A stretch of 64,000 nt of DNA from the NCBI RefSeq assembly GCF_031582885.1, contig NZ_CP133988.1:999501-1063500 (forward strand). Reading direction: 5' to 3'. The notes under the pieces are model-generated. The model was not told the origin of the DNA and ran no database searches. It was given only the letters and a program-made list of their open reading frames with translations. This DNA comes from Streptococcus parasanguinis (lineage in GTDB: Bacteria; Bacillota; Bacilli; Lactobacillales; Streptococcaceae). Shown piece by piece: positions 45,975-55,525 of this stretch. Numbering within the stretch: the first letter of the stretch is position 1; every line of letters begins with the position of its first letter. The translations under genes were made by a program, and so were the position numbers.

Positions 45975-46583
45975 ATGGAAAATTTATATGTGAAGTTAGC
46001 GGCTTATCGAGAAATAGAGACTGAGCGCTTGCACTTGCGTCCGGTCACTCTTGAAGACGCACCGGCTATGTTTGAGTATGCTTCTGATGAGACAGTTACG
46101 CGCTATACCTTTGCAACCAATCAAAGTCTAGAAGAGACGCGTAATAATATTGCCCTCTTATACCTAGCGAGCCCACTTGGAAGATGGGGGATCGAGCTCA
46201 AAGAGAATGGAAAATTTATCGGGACGATTGATTTACTGGATTTGGATCTTTGTCTGAAGAAGGGGAGTATCGGCTATGTTCTGAATAAAGACTATTGGAA
46301 CCAAGGTCTTGCGACAGAGGCTACCAAGGCAGTCATTGCCTTGGCTTTTGAACAGTTAGGGATGAACAAGCTCATTGCTGTTCATGATCAGGACAACCCA
46401 GCTTCTGGACGGGTGATGGCCAAATCAGGGATGAAATATTCTCACGAGGAGCCCTACGCGATGCTAGACTTGCATGAAGAAGGGAGAATGGTGACGAGAG
46501 TTCATTATGTCCTCACTAAAGAAGAATATTTGGCAGAAAAAATGAGTCAGGATATTGACAAAAGACCTATCTCCATGATATAG
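45975..46583 (+). CDS. GNAT acetyltransferase of the RimJ/RimL type
   Basis: 202 aa. ETERLHLRPVTLEDAPAMFEY and GSIGYVLNKDYWNQGLATEATKAVI (cores LRPVTLEDA and NQGLATEA) mark the RimJ/RimL branch, with NxxSGRVMAKSGM for the later part of the fold. May acetylate an N-terminus or small molecule; substrate unknown. ATG behind AAGGAGAG. Twelve bases before the tRNA gene, so the tRNA may be co-transcribed. Confidence 0.85.
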   Translation: MENLYVKLAAYREIETERLHLRPVTLEDAPAMFEYASDETVTRYTFATNQSLEETRNNIALLYLASPLGRWGIELKENGKFIGTIDLLDLDLCLKKGSIGYVLNKDYWNQGLATEATKAVIALAFEQLGMNKLIAVHDQDNPASGRVMAKSGMKYSHEEPYAMLDLHEEGRMVTRVHYVLTKEEYLAEKMSQDIDKRPISMI

Positions 46584-46595
46584 TAGATAGGTACT

Positions 46596-46668
46596 GCTGG
46601 TTTAGCTCAGTCGGTAGAGCGCATCCATGGTAAGGATGAGGTCGCCGGTTCAATCCCGGCAACTAGCA
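46596..46668 (+). tRNA. tRNA-Thr (anticodon GGT)
   Basis: Cloverleaf drawn by hand: acceptor GCTGGTT/AACTAGC (one G-T), D arm with TAGCTCAGTCGGTAGAGC, anticodon stem CATCC/GGATG with loop ATGGTAA giving GGT, T arm GCCGG-TTCAATC-CCGGC. 73 bases; CCA not encoded. Confidence 0.95.
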
Positions 46669-46680
46669 TAGCAGAAGAGG

Positions 46681-46714
46681 GAAGCTTAGAGAGGGTCTAG
46701 GCTTCTTTTTTTGC
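46681..46714 (+). terminator. Terminator after tRNA-Thr
   Basis: GAAGC-TTAGA and TCTA-GGCTTC arms, then seven T. Confidence 0.75.
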
Positions 46715-46762
46715 GAGTCCATCTTTAAAAGTCCGGTTTTTTCAACAATTTTCAAAAAAACG

Positions 46763-46791
46763 TTGACAAGCAAGGAAATCCGTGGTAAAGT
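46763..46791 (+). promoter_or_regulatory. Promoter of the ABC exporter leader
   Basis: TTGACA (46763-46768), 17-bp spacer containing an extended TGG, TAAAGT (46786-46791). Confidence 0.75.
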
Positions 46792-46822
46792 TAGAACAAC
46801 AAAGAGAAAGGAGAAAACCATC

Positions 46823-46894
46823 ATGAACAAAGTAGATGTTTTGATGACACAATTTAATACACAGCTTCTCCAATCTCAGTTGAGTTCGATGTAA
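46823..46894 (+). CDS. Leader peptide of the ABC exporter (23 aa)
   Basis: ATG 46823 follows AAAGGAGAAAA, a strong ribosome binding site, and runs 23 codons to TAA at 46892-46894, with Gln and Leu clustered in the second half (QLLQSQL). Directly behind are two terminator hairpins before the exporter genes. This is the layout of ribosome-mediated attenuation, as for BmrB upstream of Bacillus BmrCD. Translation is inferred. Confidence 0.65.
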   Translation: MNKVDVLMTQFNTQLLQSQLSSM

Positions 46895-46905
46895 ACTATA
46901 AATGG

Positions 46906-46940
46906 AACCCAAGATGGAGGAGTTTGTCTTGGGTTTTTTG
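46906..46940 (+). terminator. Attenuator hairpin 1
   Basis: AACCCAAGA / TCTTGGGTT with six T. Its loop base GGAGGAG (46916-46922) can pair with CTTCTCC (46865-46871) inside the leader ORF, so the position of a ribosome could decide the fold. Confidence 0.85.
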
Positions 46941-46988
46941 TATGCATTTTTACCTGCCTTAACTGAATTGGTGATAGGCATCAGAAGG

Positions 46989-47035
46989 CCCAAGTGTGGA
47001 CTGAGCACGTACTCAGCTCCTTGCTTGGGTTTTTC
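46989..47035 (+). terminator. Attenuator hairpin 2
   Basis: CCCAAG (46989-46994) pairs with CTTGGG (47024-47029), with inner CTGAG/CTCAG, then TTTTTC. The CCCAAG arm can alternatively pair with CTTGGG of hairpin 1, an antiterminator. Confidence 0.8.
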
Positions 47036-47060
47036 TGTGCCATTTTGAAAAGGAGAATAT

Positions 47061-48785
47061 ATGATCAGAGCTATTTGGGAGTATATCAGGGAACGCAAGT
47101 GGCGATATGTGAAGATCGCTATGGTCCTGATTCTTTATGATTACACCTTATTGATCCCGACGCAAGTTATCCAGCGTTTAGTGGATCATTTGAGTCAGCA
47201 GACGCTGACGCAATCGAACTTTGTATGGGATATGGTCCTCTTGGTAGGATCAGCCATCCTCAATTACCTGACGGCTTTTTATTGGCAGTTGCGCCTCTTT
47301 CAGTCGTCAGTCCATTTCAAGGCGACCCTTCAGGGACAAGCGTTTCGTAAGCTAGTAGCTATGCGGCGTCCCTTTTTTGAGAAATTCCGTTCAGGAGATC
47401 TCTTGACGCGCTTTACGACAGATGTGGATGGGATGGCCGATATGGCTGGTTACGGGATGATGGTGCTCCTGTTTGGCGGTGGCTTGTTTGCCTTTATTAT
47501 TCCGACCATGTTTTTCATTTCTTGGCAATTAACCTTGATTTCCTTTATTCCCATGATCTTCCTCGTCGTCTCTACCTATTTTTTGAGTAGAAAGCAGGAG
47601 GAGTATGTTGAGCAAAACCGGGAAGCAGTCGCTCAGTTGAACGATGAGGTCTTGGAGTCGATCGAAGGGATCCGGGTCATGCGGGCCTATAGTAGACGGG
47701 ACCAGCAGGTCAAACAGTTTCAGAAAAAAACAGCCAGTCTATCCAAAACAGGGGACAAAATTGCCTCTATCCAGTATTCTTTTGGACCTTTAGCCCTGTT
47801 GTTTATTGGATTCTCGACGGTCTTGCTCCTGCTATTTGGAGGCCAGTCCCTGGCAAGCGGGCAGTTGAGCCTTGGTAAATTATTGGCTTTACAGCTGTAT
47901 TTGGTCTTTTTAATTGAGCCTATGTGGATGATGGCGGACCTGATCTTGGTCTACCAGACAGGGCAAATCTCCTATAAAAAATTAAAAGAAGTGATTGATG
48001 AAACGGATGATCTGGAGCCAGATGGTTCTCACTACCTAGAACAGATTGATTTGGTGCAGTTTAAGGACTATTCTTTCAGCTATCCTGGTGCTGAGCGAAA
48101 GAGCCTGTCAGGCATTGATTGGACCATTCAGAAAGGACAGACGGTTGGAATTGTTGGTCGTACCGGTGCAGGAAAGACTACCCTGGTTCGACAATTCTTG
48201 CGGCAGTACCCAGTTGGTGAGGGAGAATTCTTGATCAACCAGCAACCGATCGTGGACTACAACCGACACTCCATTGAAGATAAAATTGGCTATGTTTCCC
48301 AAAAACATATTTTATTTTCCAAGTCTATCCGTGAGAATATAGCGCTTGGTAAAAAAGGAGCCAGCCAAGAAGACTTGGTAGAAGCAATAGCCCAGGCTGC
48401 TTTTGCGGATGATCTCGAGCGGATGTCTCATGGAATGGACACCTTGATCGGTGAGAAAGGGGTCTCTGTATCAGGAGGTCAAAAACAGCGGATTTCTCTG
48501 GCACGTGCCTTCTTAAGAGATGCAGAGCTCTTGCTGTTAGATGATTCCCTTTCTGCAGTGGATGCGAAGACTGAACAGGCCATTATTGACACGATTCAAA
48601 AGGAACGAAAAGACAAGACGACCATCATTGTTTCCCATCGCTTGTCTGCAGTTCATCAGGCGGATTGGATCATCGTCTTGGATCAAGGGCAGATTGTAGA
48701 AGAAGGCAGGGCTAGTGATTTATTAGCTCAAGAGGGCTGGTATTATGAACAATACCAACGGCAGCAAAAACAGGAAGGAGAATAA
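47061..48785 (+). CDS. Multidrug ABC exporter half-transporter, degenerate-site subunit (BmrC/LmrC-like)
   Basis: 574 aa: six membrane helices then an ATPase domain with Walker A GRTGAGKTT, signature VSGGQKQR and Walker B LLLLDDS. The Asp replacing the catalytic Glu after Walker B marks the degenerate half of heterodimeric exporters such as BmrCD and LmrCD; pneumococcal PatAB is another candidate relative. Partner follows one base after the stop. Two attenuator hairpins and a leader peptide lie upstream. Exports drugs from the inner leaflet; substrates unknown. Confidence 0.88.
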   Translation: MIRAIWEYIRERKWRYVKIAMVLILYDYTLLIPTQVIQRLVDHLSQQTLTQSNFVWDMVLLVGSAILNYLTAFYWQLRLFQSSVHFKATLQGQAFRKLVAMRRPFFEKFRSGDLLTRFTTDVDGMADMAGYGMMVLLFGGGLFAFIIPTMFFISWQLTLISFIPMIFLVVSTYFLSRKQEEYVEQNREAVAQLNDEVLESIEGIRVMRAYSRRDQQVKQFQKKTASLSKTGDKIASIQYSFGPLALLFIGFSTVLLLLFGGQSLASGQLSLGKLLALQLYLVFLIEPMWMMADLILVYQTGQISYKKLKEVIDETDDLEPDGSHYLEQIDLVQFKDYSFSYPGAERKSLSGIDWTIQKGQTVGIVGRTGAGKTTLVRQFLRQYPVGEGEFLINQQPIVDYNRHSIEDKIGYVSQKHILFSKSIRENIALGKKGASQEDLVEAIAQAAFADDLERMSHGMDTLIGEKGVSVSGGQKQRISLARAFLRDAELLLLDDSLSAVDAKTEQAIIDTIQKERKDKTTIIVSHRLSAVHQADWIIVLDQGQIVEEGRASDLLAQEGWYYEQYQRQQKQEGE

Positions 48786-48786
48786 G

Positions 48787-50523
48787 ATGAAAGTATTGAA
48801 ACGATTATTATCGAGGATCACGCTTTATCCAACTGTCTTTCTTGCTGGCTTTATTTGCCTCTTACTAGCCACCATTTTTTCTGAATTGTCACCCTTTCTT
48901 CTCCAAAAGATGATCGATGGGCCTTTGACCGCACTGACCCACGGTGGCGGACAAGGGGACTTGATTCAGATGGGAGGATTCTATCTCTTGGTCTTGAGCC
49001 TGGGGCAGCTGATTAGCTACATGGGCAATCGGATCTTACTGCATGGAAGTAATCAAGTAACCGCTAGTCTGAGAGACCAAGCCTTTCAAGTCATGCAAGG
49101 ACTGCCTATTTCTTATTTTGATGATAAGCCGGCTGGGAAGATCGCGACAAGAATTGTCAATGATACGGAGACCTTGCGGACCCAGTTTTATAACTCTTGT
49201 ATGATTTTAGTCATCTACTTGGTGCGTTTCCTCTTTATCCTAGGGATTCTCTTTTACCTAAGTCCTATGATGGGCCTTCTCTTGTGTTTGGTCTTTCCAA
49301 TTTTCTATGGGATTCAGTATCTCTACAAGGTCATGACGGACCAGCCGATGAAGGATTTCTTTGATGCGCGAAGCGAGGTCAATACCCAGGTCAATGAACT
49401 CTTGCATGGTGCCAGTATGATTCAGCTCTATCATCAAGAGCCTGGTGTGGTAGAGGAGTTTGAAGCCACTACTCAGAAGATGTTAGGAGCCAATGATCGA
49501 ATCCTCCTGGCCGATTCTATCGCTTCTTGGACCTTGACGGAATTGCTCAAGTTTTTAGTGATTGCAGGCATTTTGACTATCGCTGGGATTTCTTTCCTAC
49601 AGGGTAATATCGGTGTGACGGCTGGTTTCCTATTTATCAATATTAACTATGTGATTAATCTATTTGATCTCATGGCCAATCTTAGTCGTCAATTCCCAAA
49701 TATTCGGCGATCCTTAGAAACGGGGAGCCGCGTCCTTGCTTTCTTAGACCAACCTTTGGAGGCCGATGGTGCATCGGAACTGAAGATAGAAAAAGCTCAA
49801 GTCGTGTTTGACGACGTTCAATTTGCCTATGATGAAGGCAAGCCAGTTCTGCGGGATATTGCCTTTCAGGCAAGTCCAGGTCAAACCATCGCTCTGGTGG
49901 GCCATACTGGATCGGGTAAGTCTTCGATTATGAACCTGCTCTATCGTTTTTATGATCCTCAAGAAGGAGCGATTTTGATCGATGGTCAAGATATTCGCCA
50001 AGTCTCTCGGGAGAGCCTACGAAGCCATATGGGGATTGTTCTGCAGGATCCTTATCTATTTACGGGGACCATTGCTAGTAATGTGGCCATGAGTCAGGAT
50101 CACATTGATCGGGAGGCAGTCCAAGATGCCTTGAAAAAAGTCGGGGCTTGGCCCTTTGTAGAGCGCCTTGAAAAGGGAATCGACCATCCAGTCGTAGATA
50201 AAGGATCCGCCTTTTCAAGTGGCGAACGCCAATTGATTTCCTTTGCGCGGACGCTCTATATGAATCCGCAAATTCTGATTTTGGATGAGGCAACTTCTCA
50301 CATTGATACGGAAACAGAAGAAATCATCCAGAAGGCTATGGCAGTCCTGCAAAAGGGCCGGACCACCTTTATCATTGCCCATCGCTTGTCCACTATTCAA
50401 GATGCGGATCAGATCTTAGTCTTATCTGAAGGACGCATTGTGGAACGTGGTAGACACGAGGAACTAGTCGCACAAGGCGGGATCTATGCCCAGATGAATG
50501 CTATCCAGCAAACAGTGGTGTAA
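48787..50523 (+). CDS. Multidrug ABC exporter half-transporter, catalytic-site subunit (BmrD/LmrD-like)
   Basis: 578 aa: six helices then an ATPase with Walker A GHTGSGKSS and an intact Walker B plus Glu (LILDEATSHID). Its signature is FSSGERQL instead of LSGGQ, so the degenerate ATP site would be built from this signature and the partner's DD motif, and the active site from this Walker B and the partner's SGGQ. An upstream in-frame ATG (48745) lies inside the first gene; ATG 48787 has AAGGAGAATAAG before it. Confidence 0.88.
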   Translation: MKVLKRLLSRITLYPTVFLAGFICLLLATIFSELSPFLLQKMIDGPLTALTHGGGQGDLIQMGGFYLLVLSLGQLISYMGNRILLHGSNQVTASLRDQAFQVMQGLPISYFDDKPAGKIATRIVNDTETLRTQFYNSCMILVIYLVRFLFILGILFYLSPMMGLLLCLVFPIFYGIQYLYKVMTDQPMKDFFDARSEVNTQVNELLHGASMIQLYHQEPGVVEEFEATTQKMLGANDRILLADSIASWTLTELLKFLVIAGILTIAGISFLQGNIGVTAGFLFININYVINLFDLMANLSRQFPNIRRSLETGSRVLAFLDQPLEADGASELKIEKAQVVFDDVQFAYDEGKPVLRDIAFQASPGQTIALVGHTGSGKSSIMNLLYRFYDPQEGAILIDGQDIRQVSRESLRSHMGIVLQDPYLFTGTIASNVAMSQDHIDREAVQDALKKVGAWPFVERLEKGIDHPVVDKGSAFSSGERQLISFARTLYMNPQILILDEATSHIDTETEEIIQKAMAVLQKGRTTFIIAHRLSTIQDADQILVLSEGRIVERGRHEELVAQGGIYAQMNAIQQTVV

Positions 50524-50548
50524 GATTGTCCTGCAAAGAATAAGATTG

Positions 50549-50593
50549 AAAACCAGCCTGTATCTAGTATATAGGCTGGTTTTATGCTATAAT
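50549..50593 (+). terminator. Exporter terminator overlapping ybeY promoter
   Basis: AAACCAGCCT / AGGCTGGTTT arms (50550-50582) with TTTTA. An extended -10 TGC-TATAAT (50585-50593) for ybeY begins immediately after the stem. Confidence 0.75.
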
Positions 50594-50619
50594 GAAGTGA
50601 TAATAGTGAGGTGATCCAG

Positions 50620-51117
50620 ATGTATATTGAAATGGTAGATGAGACTGGTCAAGTCTCTGACGAAATCTTAAAACAAACGCAAGAAATTTTAGAATTTGCT
50701 GCTCAAAAAATTGGGAAAGAAGACAAGGAAATGGCTGTGACTTTTGTAACCAATGAACGCAGTCATGAACTAAATCTTGAATACCGTGATACGGATCGTC
50801 CGACGGATGTCATCAGTTTAGAATACAAGCCAGAGATGGAGATTTCTTTTGACGAGGAAGACCTTACAGAAAATCCAGAATTGGCAGAGATGATGGCTGA
50901 GTTCGATACCTATATTGGTGAGCTCTTTATTTCAATTGATAAGGCGCGTGAGCAAGCTGAAGAATATGGCCACAGCTTTGAGCGCGAAATGGGATTTTTA
51001 GCAGTGCATGGTTTTCTTCACATCAATGGCTATGATCACTATACGCCGGAAGAAGAAAAGGAAATGTTTGGCTTACAGGAAGAGATTTTGACAGCCTATG
51101 GACTCACAAGACAATAA
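50620..51117 (+). CDS. ybeY: Endoribonuclease YbeY
   Basis: 165 aa zinc-dependent RNase for 16S rRNA 3'-end maturation and 70S quality control. The H-rich motif [11 protein letters not shown] is intact. GTG 50611 is in frame, but GAGGTGAT is positioned for ATG 50620, which also gives the pneumococcal length. Overlaps dgkA by 20 bases. First gene of the ybeY-dgkA-era-mutM-coaE run. Confidence 0.94.
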   Translation: MYIEMVDETGQVSDEILKQTQEILEFAAQKIGKEDKEMAVTFVTNERSHELNLEYRDTDRPTDVISLEYKPEMEISFDEEDLTENPELAEMMAEFDTYIGELFISIDKAREQAEEYGHSFEREMGFLAVHGFLHINGYDHYTPEEEKEMFGLQEEILTAYGLTRQ

Positions 51118-51496
51118 GCGAAAATGGAAAAATCGGGACTTCACTTCAAGCCTGGAGTTTGCGATAACAGGAATTTTCACTGCGATCAAAGAAGAGCGCA
51201 ATATGCGCAAGCATGCCTTATCAGCCCTCGTAGCAATTCTTGCTGGTTTGGTATTTAGGATTTCTGCGACAGAATGGCTCTTTTTATTGCTCAGCATCAC
51301 CTTGGTGATTGCTTTTGAGATTATGAATTCAGCCATTGAAAATGTGGTGGATTTAGCTAGTAACTACCATTTCTCCATGTTGGCAAAGAATGCCAAAGAC
51401 ATGGCGGCTGGAGCAGTCCTTGTCGTATCAGGTTTTGCCCTACTAACAGGACTGGTGATTTTTGTGCCCAAATTCTGGGCCTTGGTATTTGGATAA
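51098..51496 (+). CDS. dgkA: Diacylglycerol/undecaprenol kinase
   Basis: 132 aa with three hydrophobic helices and the family motif [10 protein letters not shown]. Gram-positive members phosphorylate undecaprenol, feeding the lipid carrier for wall synthesis; in S. mutans DgkA contributes to acid tolerance. Start ATG 51098 within ybeY, behind GACAGC rather than a good ribosome binding site, so translation is likely coupled to ybeY. Confidence 0.9.
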   Translation: MDSQDNKRKWKNRDFTSSLEFAITGIFTAIKEERNMRKHALSALVAILAGLVFRISATEWLFLLLSITLVIAFEIMNSAIENVVDLASNYHFSMLAKNAKDMAAGAVLVVSGFALLTGLVIFVPKFWALVFG

Positions 51497-51525
51497 GAGG
51501 GAGTATGCCCTCGTGAAAGGATAAT

Positions 51526-52425
51526 ATGACATTTAAATCAGGCTTTGTAGCCATTTTAGGACGTCCCAATGTTGGGAAGTCAACGTTTTTGAACCACGTC
51601 ATGGGGCAAAAGATTGCCATCATGAGTGACAAGGCGCAGACAACGCGCAATAAGATTATGGGGATTTATACGACGGATAAGGAACAGATCGTCTTTATCG
51701 ATACCCCAGGGATTCACAAACCCAAGACAGCGCTTGGAGACTTCATGGTGGAGTCGGCCTATAGCACCCTTCGAGAAGTGGATACCGTTCTCTTTATGGT
51801 GCCAGCAGATGAGCCACGTGGGAAGGGCGATGACATGATCATCGAGCGCCTCAAGGCTGCTAAGGTGCCGGTTATTCTGGTGGTCAACAAGATCGACAAG
51901 GTGCACCCTGACCAACTCTTGGCGCAAATCGATGACTTCCGTAGTCAGATGGATTTCAAGGAAATCGTGCCGATTTCAGCCCTTCAAGGAAACAATGTTT
52001 CGCGTTTGATTGATATTTTAAGTGAAAACTTAGAAGAAGGTTTCCAATATTTCCCTGCCGACCAAATCACTGACCACCCAGAGCGCTTCTTGGTCTCTGA
52101 AATGATACGAGAAAAGGTCTTGCACTTGACGCGGGAAGAAATTCCTCACTCTGTTGCTGTAGTGGTGGATTCCATGAAGCGGGATGAAGAAACCGATAAG
52201 GTTCATATCCGTGCAACCATCATGGTCGAGCGCGATAGCCAAAAAGGCATTGTCATCGGAAAAGGCGGGGCTATGCTTAAGAAGATCGGAACCCTCGCGC
52301 GTAAGGATATCGAACTCATGCTAGGGGACAAGGTCTTCTTAGAAACATGGGTTAAGGTCAAGAAAAATTGGCGGGATAAGAAATTGGATCTTGCCGATTT
52401 CGGCTACAACGAAAAAGAATATTAA
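51526..52425 (+). CDS. era: GTPase Era
   Basis: 299 aa. Small-subunit assembly GTPase. G motifs [24 protein letters not shown]-terminal KH domain with [11 protein letters not shown] that binds the 3' end of 16S rRNA. ATG behind AAAGGATAAT. It links ybeY and dgkA with ribosome maturation in one cluster. Confidence 0.97.
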   Translation: MTFKSGFVAILGRPNVGKSTFLNHVMGQKIAIMSDKAQTTRNKIMGIYTTDKEQIVFIDTPGIHKPKTALGDFMVESAYSTLREVDTVLFMVPADEPRGKGDDMIIERLKAAKVPVILVVNKIDKVHPDQLLAQIDDFRSQMDFKEIVPISALQGNNVSRLIDILSENLEEGFQYFPADQITDHPERFLVSEMIREKVLHLTREEIPHSVAVVVDSMKRDEETDKVHIRATIMVERDSQKGIVIGKGGAMLKKIGTLARKDIELMLGDKVFLETWVKVKKNWRDKKLDLADFGYNEKEY

Positions 52426-52473
52426 GAAGAGGTGGGCAGAAGCCTGCTTCTTGTTTTTAGAGAAGGAGAAGCT

Positions 52474-53298
52474 ATGCCTGAATTACCAGAAGTAGAGACC
52501 GTTCGACGCGGTCTTGAGAAATTAATTCTTGGAAAAACCATCCAGTCCGTGGAAGTAAAGTATCCTAAGATGATTCAGACGGATCTGGATGCTTTTTGTC
52601 AAGATCTTCCAGGTCAAGAAATTCGGGTCATGGGGCGCCGTGGGAAATACCTTTTATTTTATCTGACGGATCTGGTCCTCATCTCGCATTTGCGGATGGA
52701 AGGCAAGTATTTCTTTTATCCAGACGAGGTTCCTCTTCGCAAGCATGCCCATGTCTTCTTTCATTTTACAGATGGTAGCACCCTAGTCTATGAAGATGTC
52801 CGCAAGTTTGGGACCATGGAAGTCCTCATACCTGAGCTTGTCGACAGCTATTTTTTGGCGAAAAAAATTGGTCCAGAGCCGACGGAAGCGGATTTTAAAG
52901 AGCCAGCCTTCCAAGTAGCTCTTAAAAAATCAAAGAAACCCATTAAATCAGCTCTTTTAGACCAAAAATTAGTGGCTGGTCTGGGCAATATCTATGTGGA
53001 TGAGGTCCTTTATCGAGCCAAGGTTCATCCAGCCCGTTTGGGTCAAAGCTTGACTGCTAGAGAAGCCAAAGCAATCCGCAATGAAACGATTGCTGTGCTT
53101 GCTCAGGCTGTTGAAAAGGGTGGCTCCACCATTCGTTCCTACAGCAATGCTTTTGGAGAAGACGGCACCATGCAGGAAGAACACCAGGTCTATGGGAAAA
53201 CAGGGCAGCCGTGTTTGCGCTGCGGGACACCAATCGAGAAAATCCAGCTGGGGGGACGCGGAACCCATTTTTGCCCTCACTGCCAAAAGGAGAACTAG
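52474..53298 (+). CDS. mutM: Formamidopyrimidine-DNA glycosylase
   Basis: 274 aa. Removes 8-oxoguanine and nicks the abasic site. Starts with PELPEVET after Met, so Pro2 is the catalytic nucleophile; this fixes ATG 52474 (behind AGAAGGAGAAG) over the frame opening at 52432. C-terminal zinc finger with [10 protein letters not shown] and HFCPHCQ. Its stop is directly followed by the coaE ATG. Confidence 0.96.
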   Translation: MPELPEVETVRRGLEKLILGKTIQSVEVKYPKMIQTDLDAFCQDLPGQEIRVMGRRGKYLLFYLTDLVLISHLRMEGKYFFYPDEVPLRKHAHVFFHFTDGSTLVYEDVRKFGTMEVLIPELVDSYFLAKKIGPEPTEADFKEPAFQVALKKSKKPIKSALLDQKLVAGLGNIYVDEVLYRAKVHPARLGQSLTAREAKAIRNETIAVLAQAVEKGGSTIRSYSNAFGEDGTMQEEHQVYGKTGQPCLRCGTPIEKIQLGGRGTHFCPHCQKEN

Positions 53299-53895
53299 AT
53301 GGCAAGAATCATCGGATTAACAGGAGGGATTGCTTCAGGAAAGTCCACTGTCACCTCCTATTTGAAAGAAAAAGGCTATCCGGTTATTGATGCTGATCGA
53401 GTGGTCCATGACTTGCAAGCACCAGGAGGAGCCCTCTACCGTGTCCTAGTAGATCATTTTGGTAGAGAGATCCTTACCAAAGAAGGAGAGTTGGATCGCG
53501 TCGCTTTGGGTCAGCGGATCTTTTCAGACCCTAGTGAACGAGACTGGTCCAATCGCGTCCAAGGCAGGCTTATTCGTGAGGCTCTAGCAGAGGTAAGAGA
53601 TAGACAAGCTGCACAATCCGATCTCTTTTTTATGGATATTCCACTCTTAATTGAACAAGGCTATGAAGAGTGGTTTGAATCTGTCTGGTTGGTAGCTGTA
53701 TCAAAAGAAACCCAGCTCAAACGCCTGATGGAACGCAACCACTTATCAGAACTGCAGGCCCAAGAACGCATCGCGTCTCAAATGCCGCTAGATGAAAAAA
53801 GAGTCCATGCAGATCTGGTCTTAGACAATAATGGCGATCTAACGGCCCTCTATGCCCAATTAGATGCAGCCCTAAAACAATTAGAAAGAAGATGA
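53299..53895 (+). CDS. coaE: Dephospho-CoA kinase
   Basis: 198 aa. Final step of coenzyme A synthesis. P-loop GLTGGIASGKST, DADRVVHDL and PLLIEQG lid motifs are present. ATG 53299 immediately follows the mutM stop with AAAAGGAG in front. Its TGA shares bases with an ATG at 53892 that would have been the start of the following exporter gene. Confidence 0.95.
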   Translation: MARIIGLTGGIASGKSTVTSYLKEKGYPVIDADRVVHDLQAPGGALYRVLVDHFGREILTKEGELDRVALGQRIFSDPSERDWSNRVQGRLIREALAEVRDRQAAQSDLFFMDIPLLIEQGYEEWFESVWLVAVSKETQLKRLMERNHLSELQAQERIASQMPLDEKRVHADLVLDNNGDLTALYAQLDAALKQLERR

Positions 53896-55111
53896 TTTTA
53901 TCACAAGAGAAATCAATTGGCGTAAAAATCTATATATTGCCTGGATCGGGTGCTTTTTCATCGGAGCTAGCCTTTCTTTAGTTGTCCCTTTTATGGCCCT
54001 CTTTGTGGAAGAGTTGGGTGTTACGGGTAAGGCTGTTCCCCTTTATGCTGGGATTGCCGTCGCAAGTTCTTCTGTAACCTCTGCGATCATGTCTCCCATC
54101 TGGGGGAGCCTGGCCGACCGCTATGGTCGAAAACCCATGATGCTTAGAGCTTCTATTGCCATGACGCTGACCATGGGAGGCATTGCCTTTGTTCCATCCG
54201 TCTTTTGGCTCTTGGTCCTGCGTTTGCTCAATGGGGTCTTTTCAGGCTTTGTTCCCAATAGTACAGCCCTGATTGCCAGTCAAGTTCCCAAGGACCAATC
54301 TGGCTATGCCCTAGGGACTTTGTCGACTGGTGTCGTAGCTGGAACCTTGATGGGCCCTTTGATTGGGGGACTCATTGCTGAAAATCTGGGAATGCGCAAT
54401 GTCTTTCTCTTGGTCGGCTTCTTCTTATTTTTGGTTTCCCTCTTAACCTTCTGGGGTATCGAGGAAGACTATGAGCCCCTTCCAAAAGAAGAACAAAAAT
54501 CCAGCTGGGAGTTGCTCATGTCTATTCAGCAAAAAGATATCCTCTTGGGCCTCTTTTTGACCAGCATGACCATTCAAATGATCGCCCAATCTATTTCTCC
54601 AATCCTGCCTCTTTATGTGCGGGCTTTGGGACAAAGAGACAACTTGATCTTTGTATCGGGGATGATTGTTTCAGCCATGGGAGTCTCCAGTATGCTCTTT
54701 TCAGGTTGGATGGGAAAACTCGGAGACCGAATTGGGAATCACAGGCTCTTATTAATCGCCCTTCTTTATAGTGGCTGTCTCTATATCCTTTGTGCCCAAG
54801 CGCAATCACCCCTTCAGTTAGGGATTTTACGCTTCCTCTTTGGGATCGGGACAGGGGCCCTACTACCAGGAGTTTCTGCATTATTGAATCGTTTAACCCC
54901 TCCTGAAGGGATTTCTCGGATCTTTAGCTACAACCAGCTCTTTTATTATTTAGGTGGCGTGTTAGGGCCAATGATGGGATCGAGTATTTTCATGCATTTT
55001 GGCTATCATTGGGTATTTTACGGTACAGCCCTTTTGGCCTTTACCGATTTGATGTTCCTCTTATTCTTATTTAGAAAGTATTTGAAAGTGAGAGACGTAC
55101 GTGCGAATTAA
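53892..55111 (+). pseudogene. pmrA: PmrA-like MFS drug exporter, frame broken close to the start
   Basis: The body (from 53885 in one frame to 55111) encodes a 12-helix MFS protein with the DHA1 motif GSLADRYGRKPMM, and homology to PmrA begins at INWRKNLYIAWIG. That stretch has no usable start codon; the first in-frame ATG is 53993, inside helix 1. The natural start, ATG 53892 overlapping the coaE stop, is one frame away. Restoring one A in GAGAAATC at about 53908-53912 would join them as MILSQEKINWRKN. So a single-base deletion is likely, real or from sequencing. Function then depends on the true sequence. Confidence 0.7.
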
Positions 55112-55250
55112 AGTTCAATTGACCTGCACCAGCTGTGGGAGTCAGAATTATTTGACCAGTAAAAATACCAAAACCCATCCTGAAAAGATCGAGGTCTTGA
55201 AGTATTGTCCCAAGGAAAGAAAAGTAACCTTACATATTGAATCAAAATGA
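55101..55250 (+). CDS. rpmG: 50S ribosomal protein L33
   Basis: 49 aa starting at GTG 55101, overlapping the exporter gene by 11 bases, behind GAGAGACG. Contains [21 protein letters not shown] (cores CTSC and YLTSKN) and [12 protein letters not shown]. Three cysteines remain rather than the four of a complete zinc ribbon. Position before secG matches pneumococcus. Confidence 0.92.
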   Translation: MRIKVQLTCTSCGSQNYLTSKNTKTHPEKIEVLKYCPKERKVTLHIESK

Positions 55251-55256
55251 TTTTCA

Positions 55257-55265
55257 TGGTATAAT
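55257..55265 (+). promoter_or_regulatory. secG extended -10 promoter
   Basis: TGG-TATAAT at 55257-55265, 27 bases before the secG start. Confidence 0.7.
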
Positions 55266-55291
55266 AGTGAGGATTTTAAGGAGTTTTGAAT

Positions 55292-55525
55292 ATGAGCGGA
55301 GCATTAACAACTATTTTACTAGTATTATCAGTATTGATTATTATCGCAATTTTTATGCAACCAACAAAAAACCAATCGAGCAACGTCTTTGACGCAAGTT
55401 CAAATGACTTGTTTGAACGTTCAAAAGCGCGCGGGTTTGAAGCCGTGATGCAGCGTTTAACAGCTATTATGATCTTCTTTTGGTTATTGATCGCGATGAT
55501 CTTAATGGTACTTTCTAGTAGATAA
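55292..55525 (+). CDS. secG: Protein translocase subunit SecG
   Basis: 77 aa with two membrane helices (residues about 5-22 and 55-73) separated by a polar loop, as in SecG of the SecYEG channel. Start ATG 55292 is eight bases after AAGGAG; TTG 55286 is a less likely alternative. It stands between rpmG and rnr. Confidence 0.92.
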   Translation: MSGALTTILLVLSVLIIIAIFMQPTKNQSSNVFDASSNDLFERSKARGFEAVMQRLTAIMIFFWLLIAMILMVLSSR

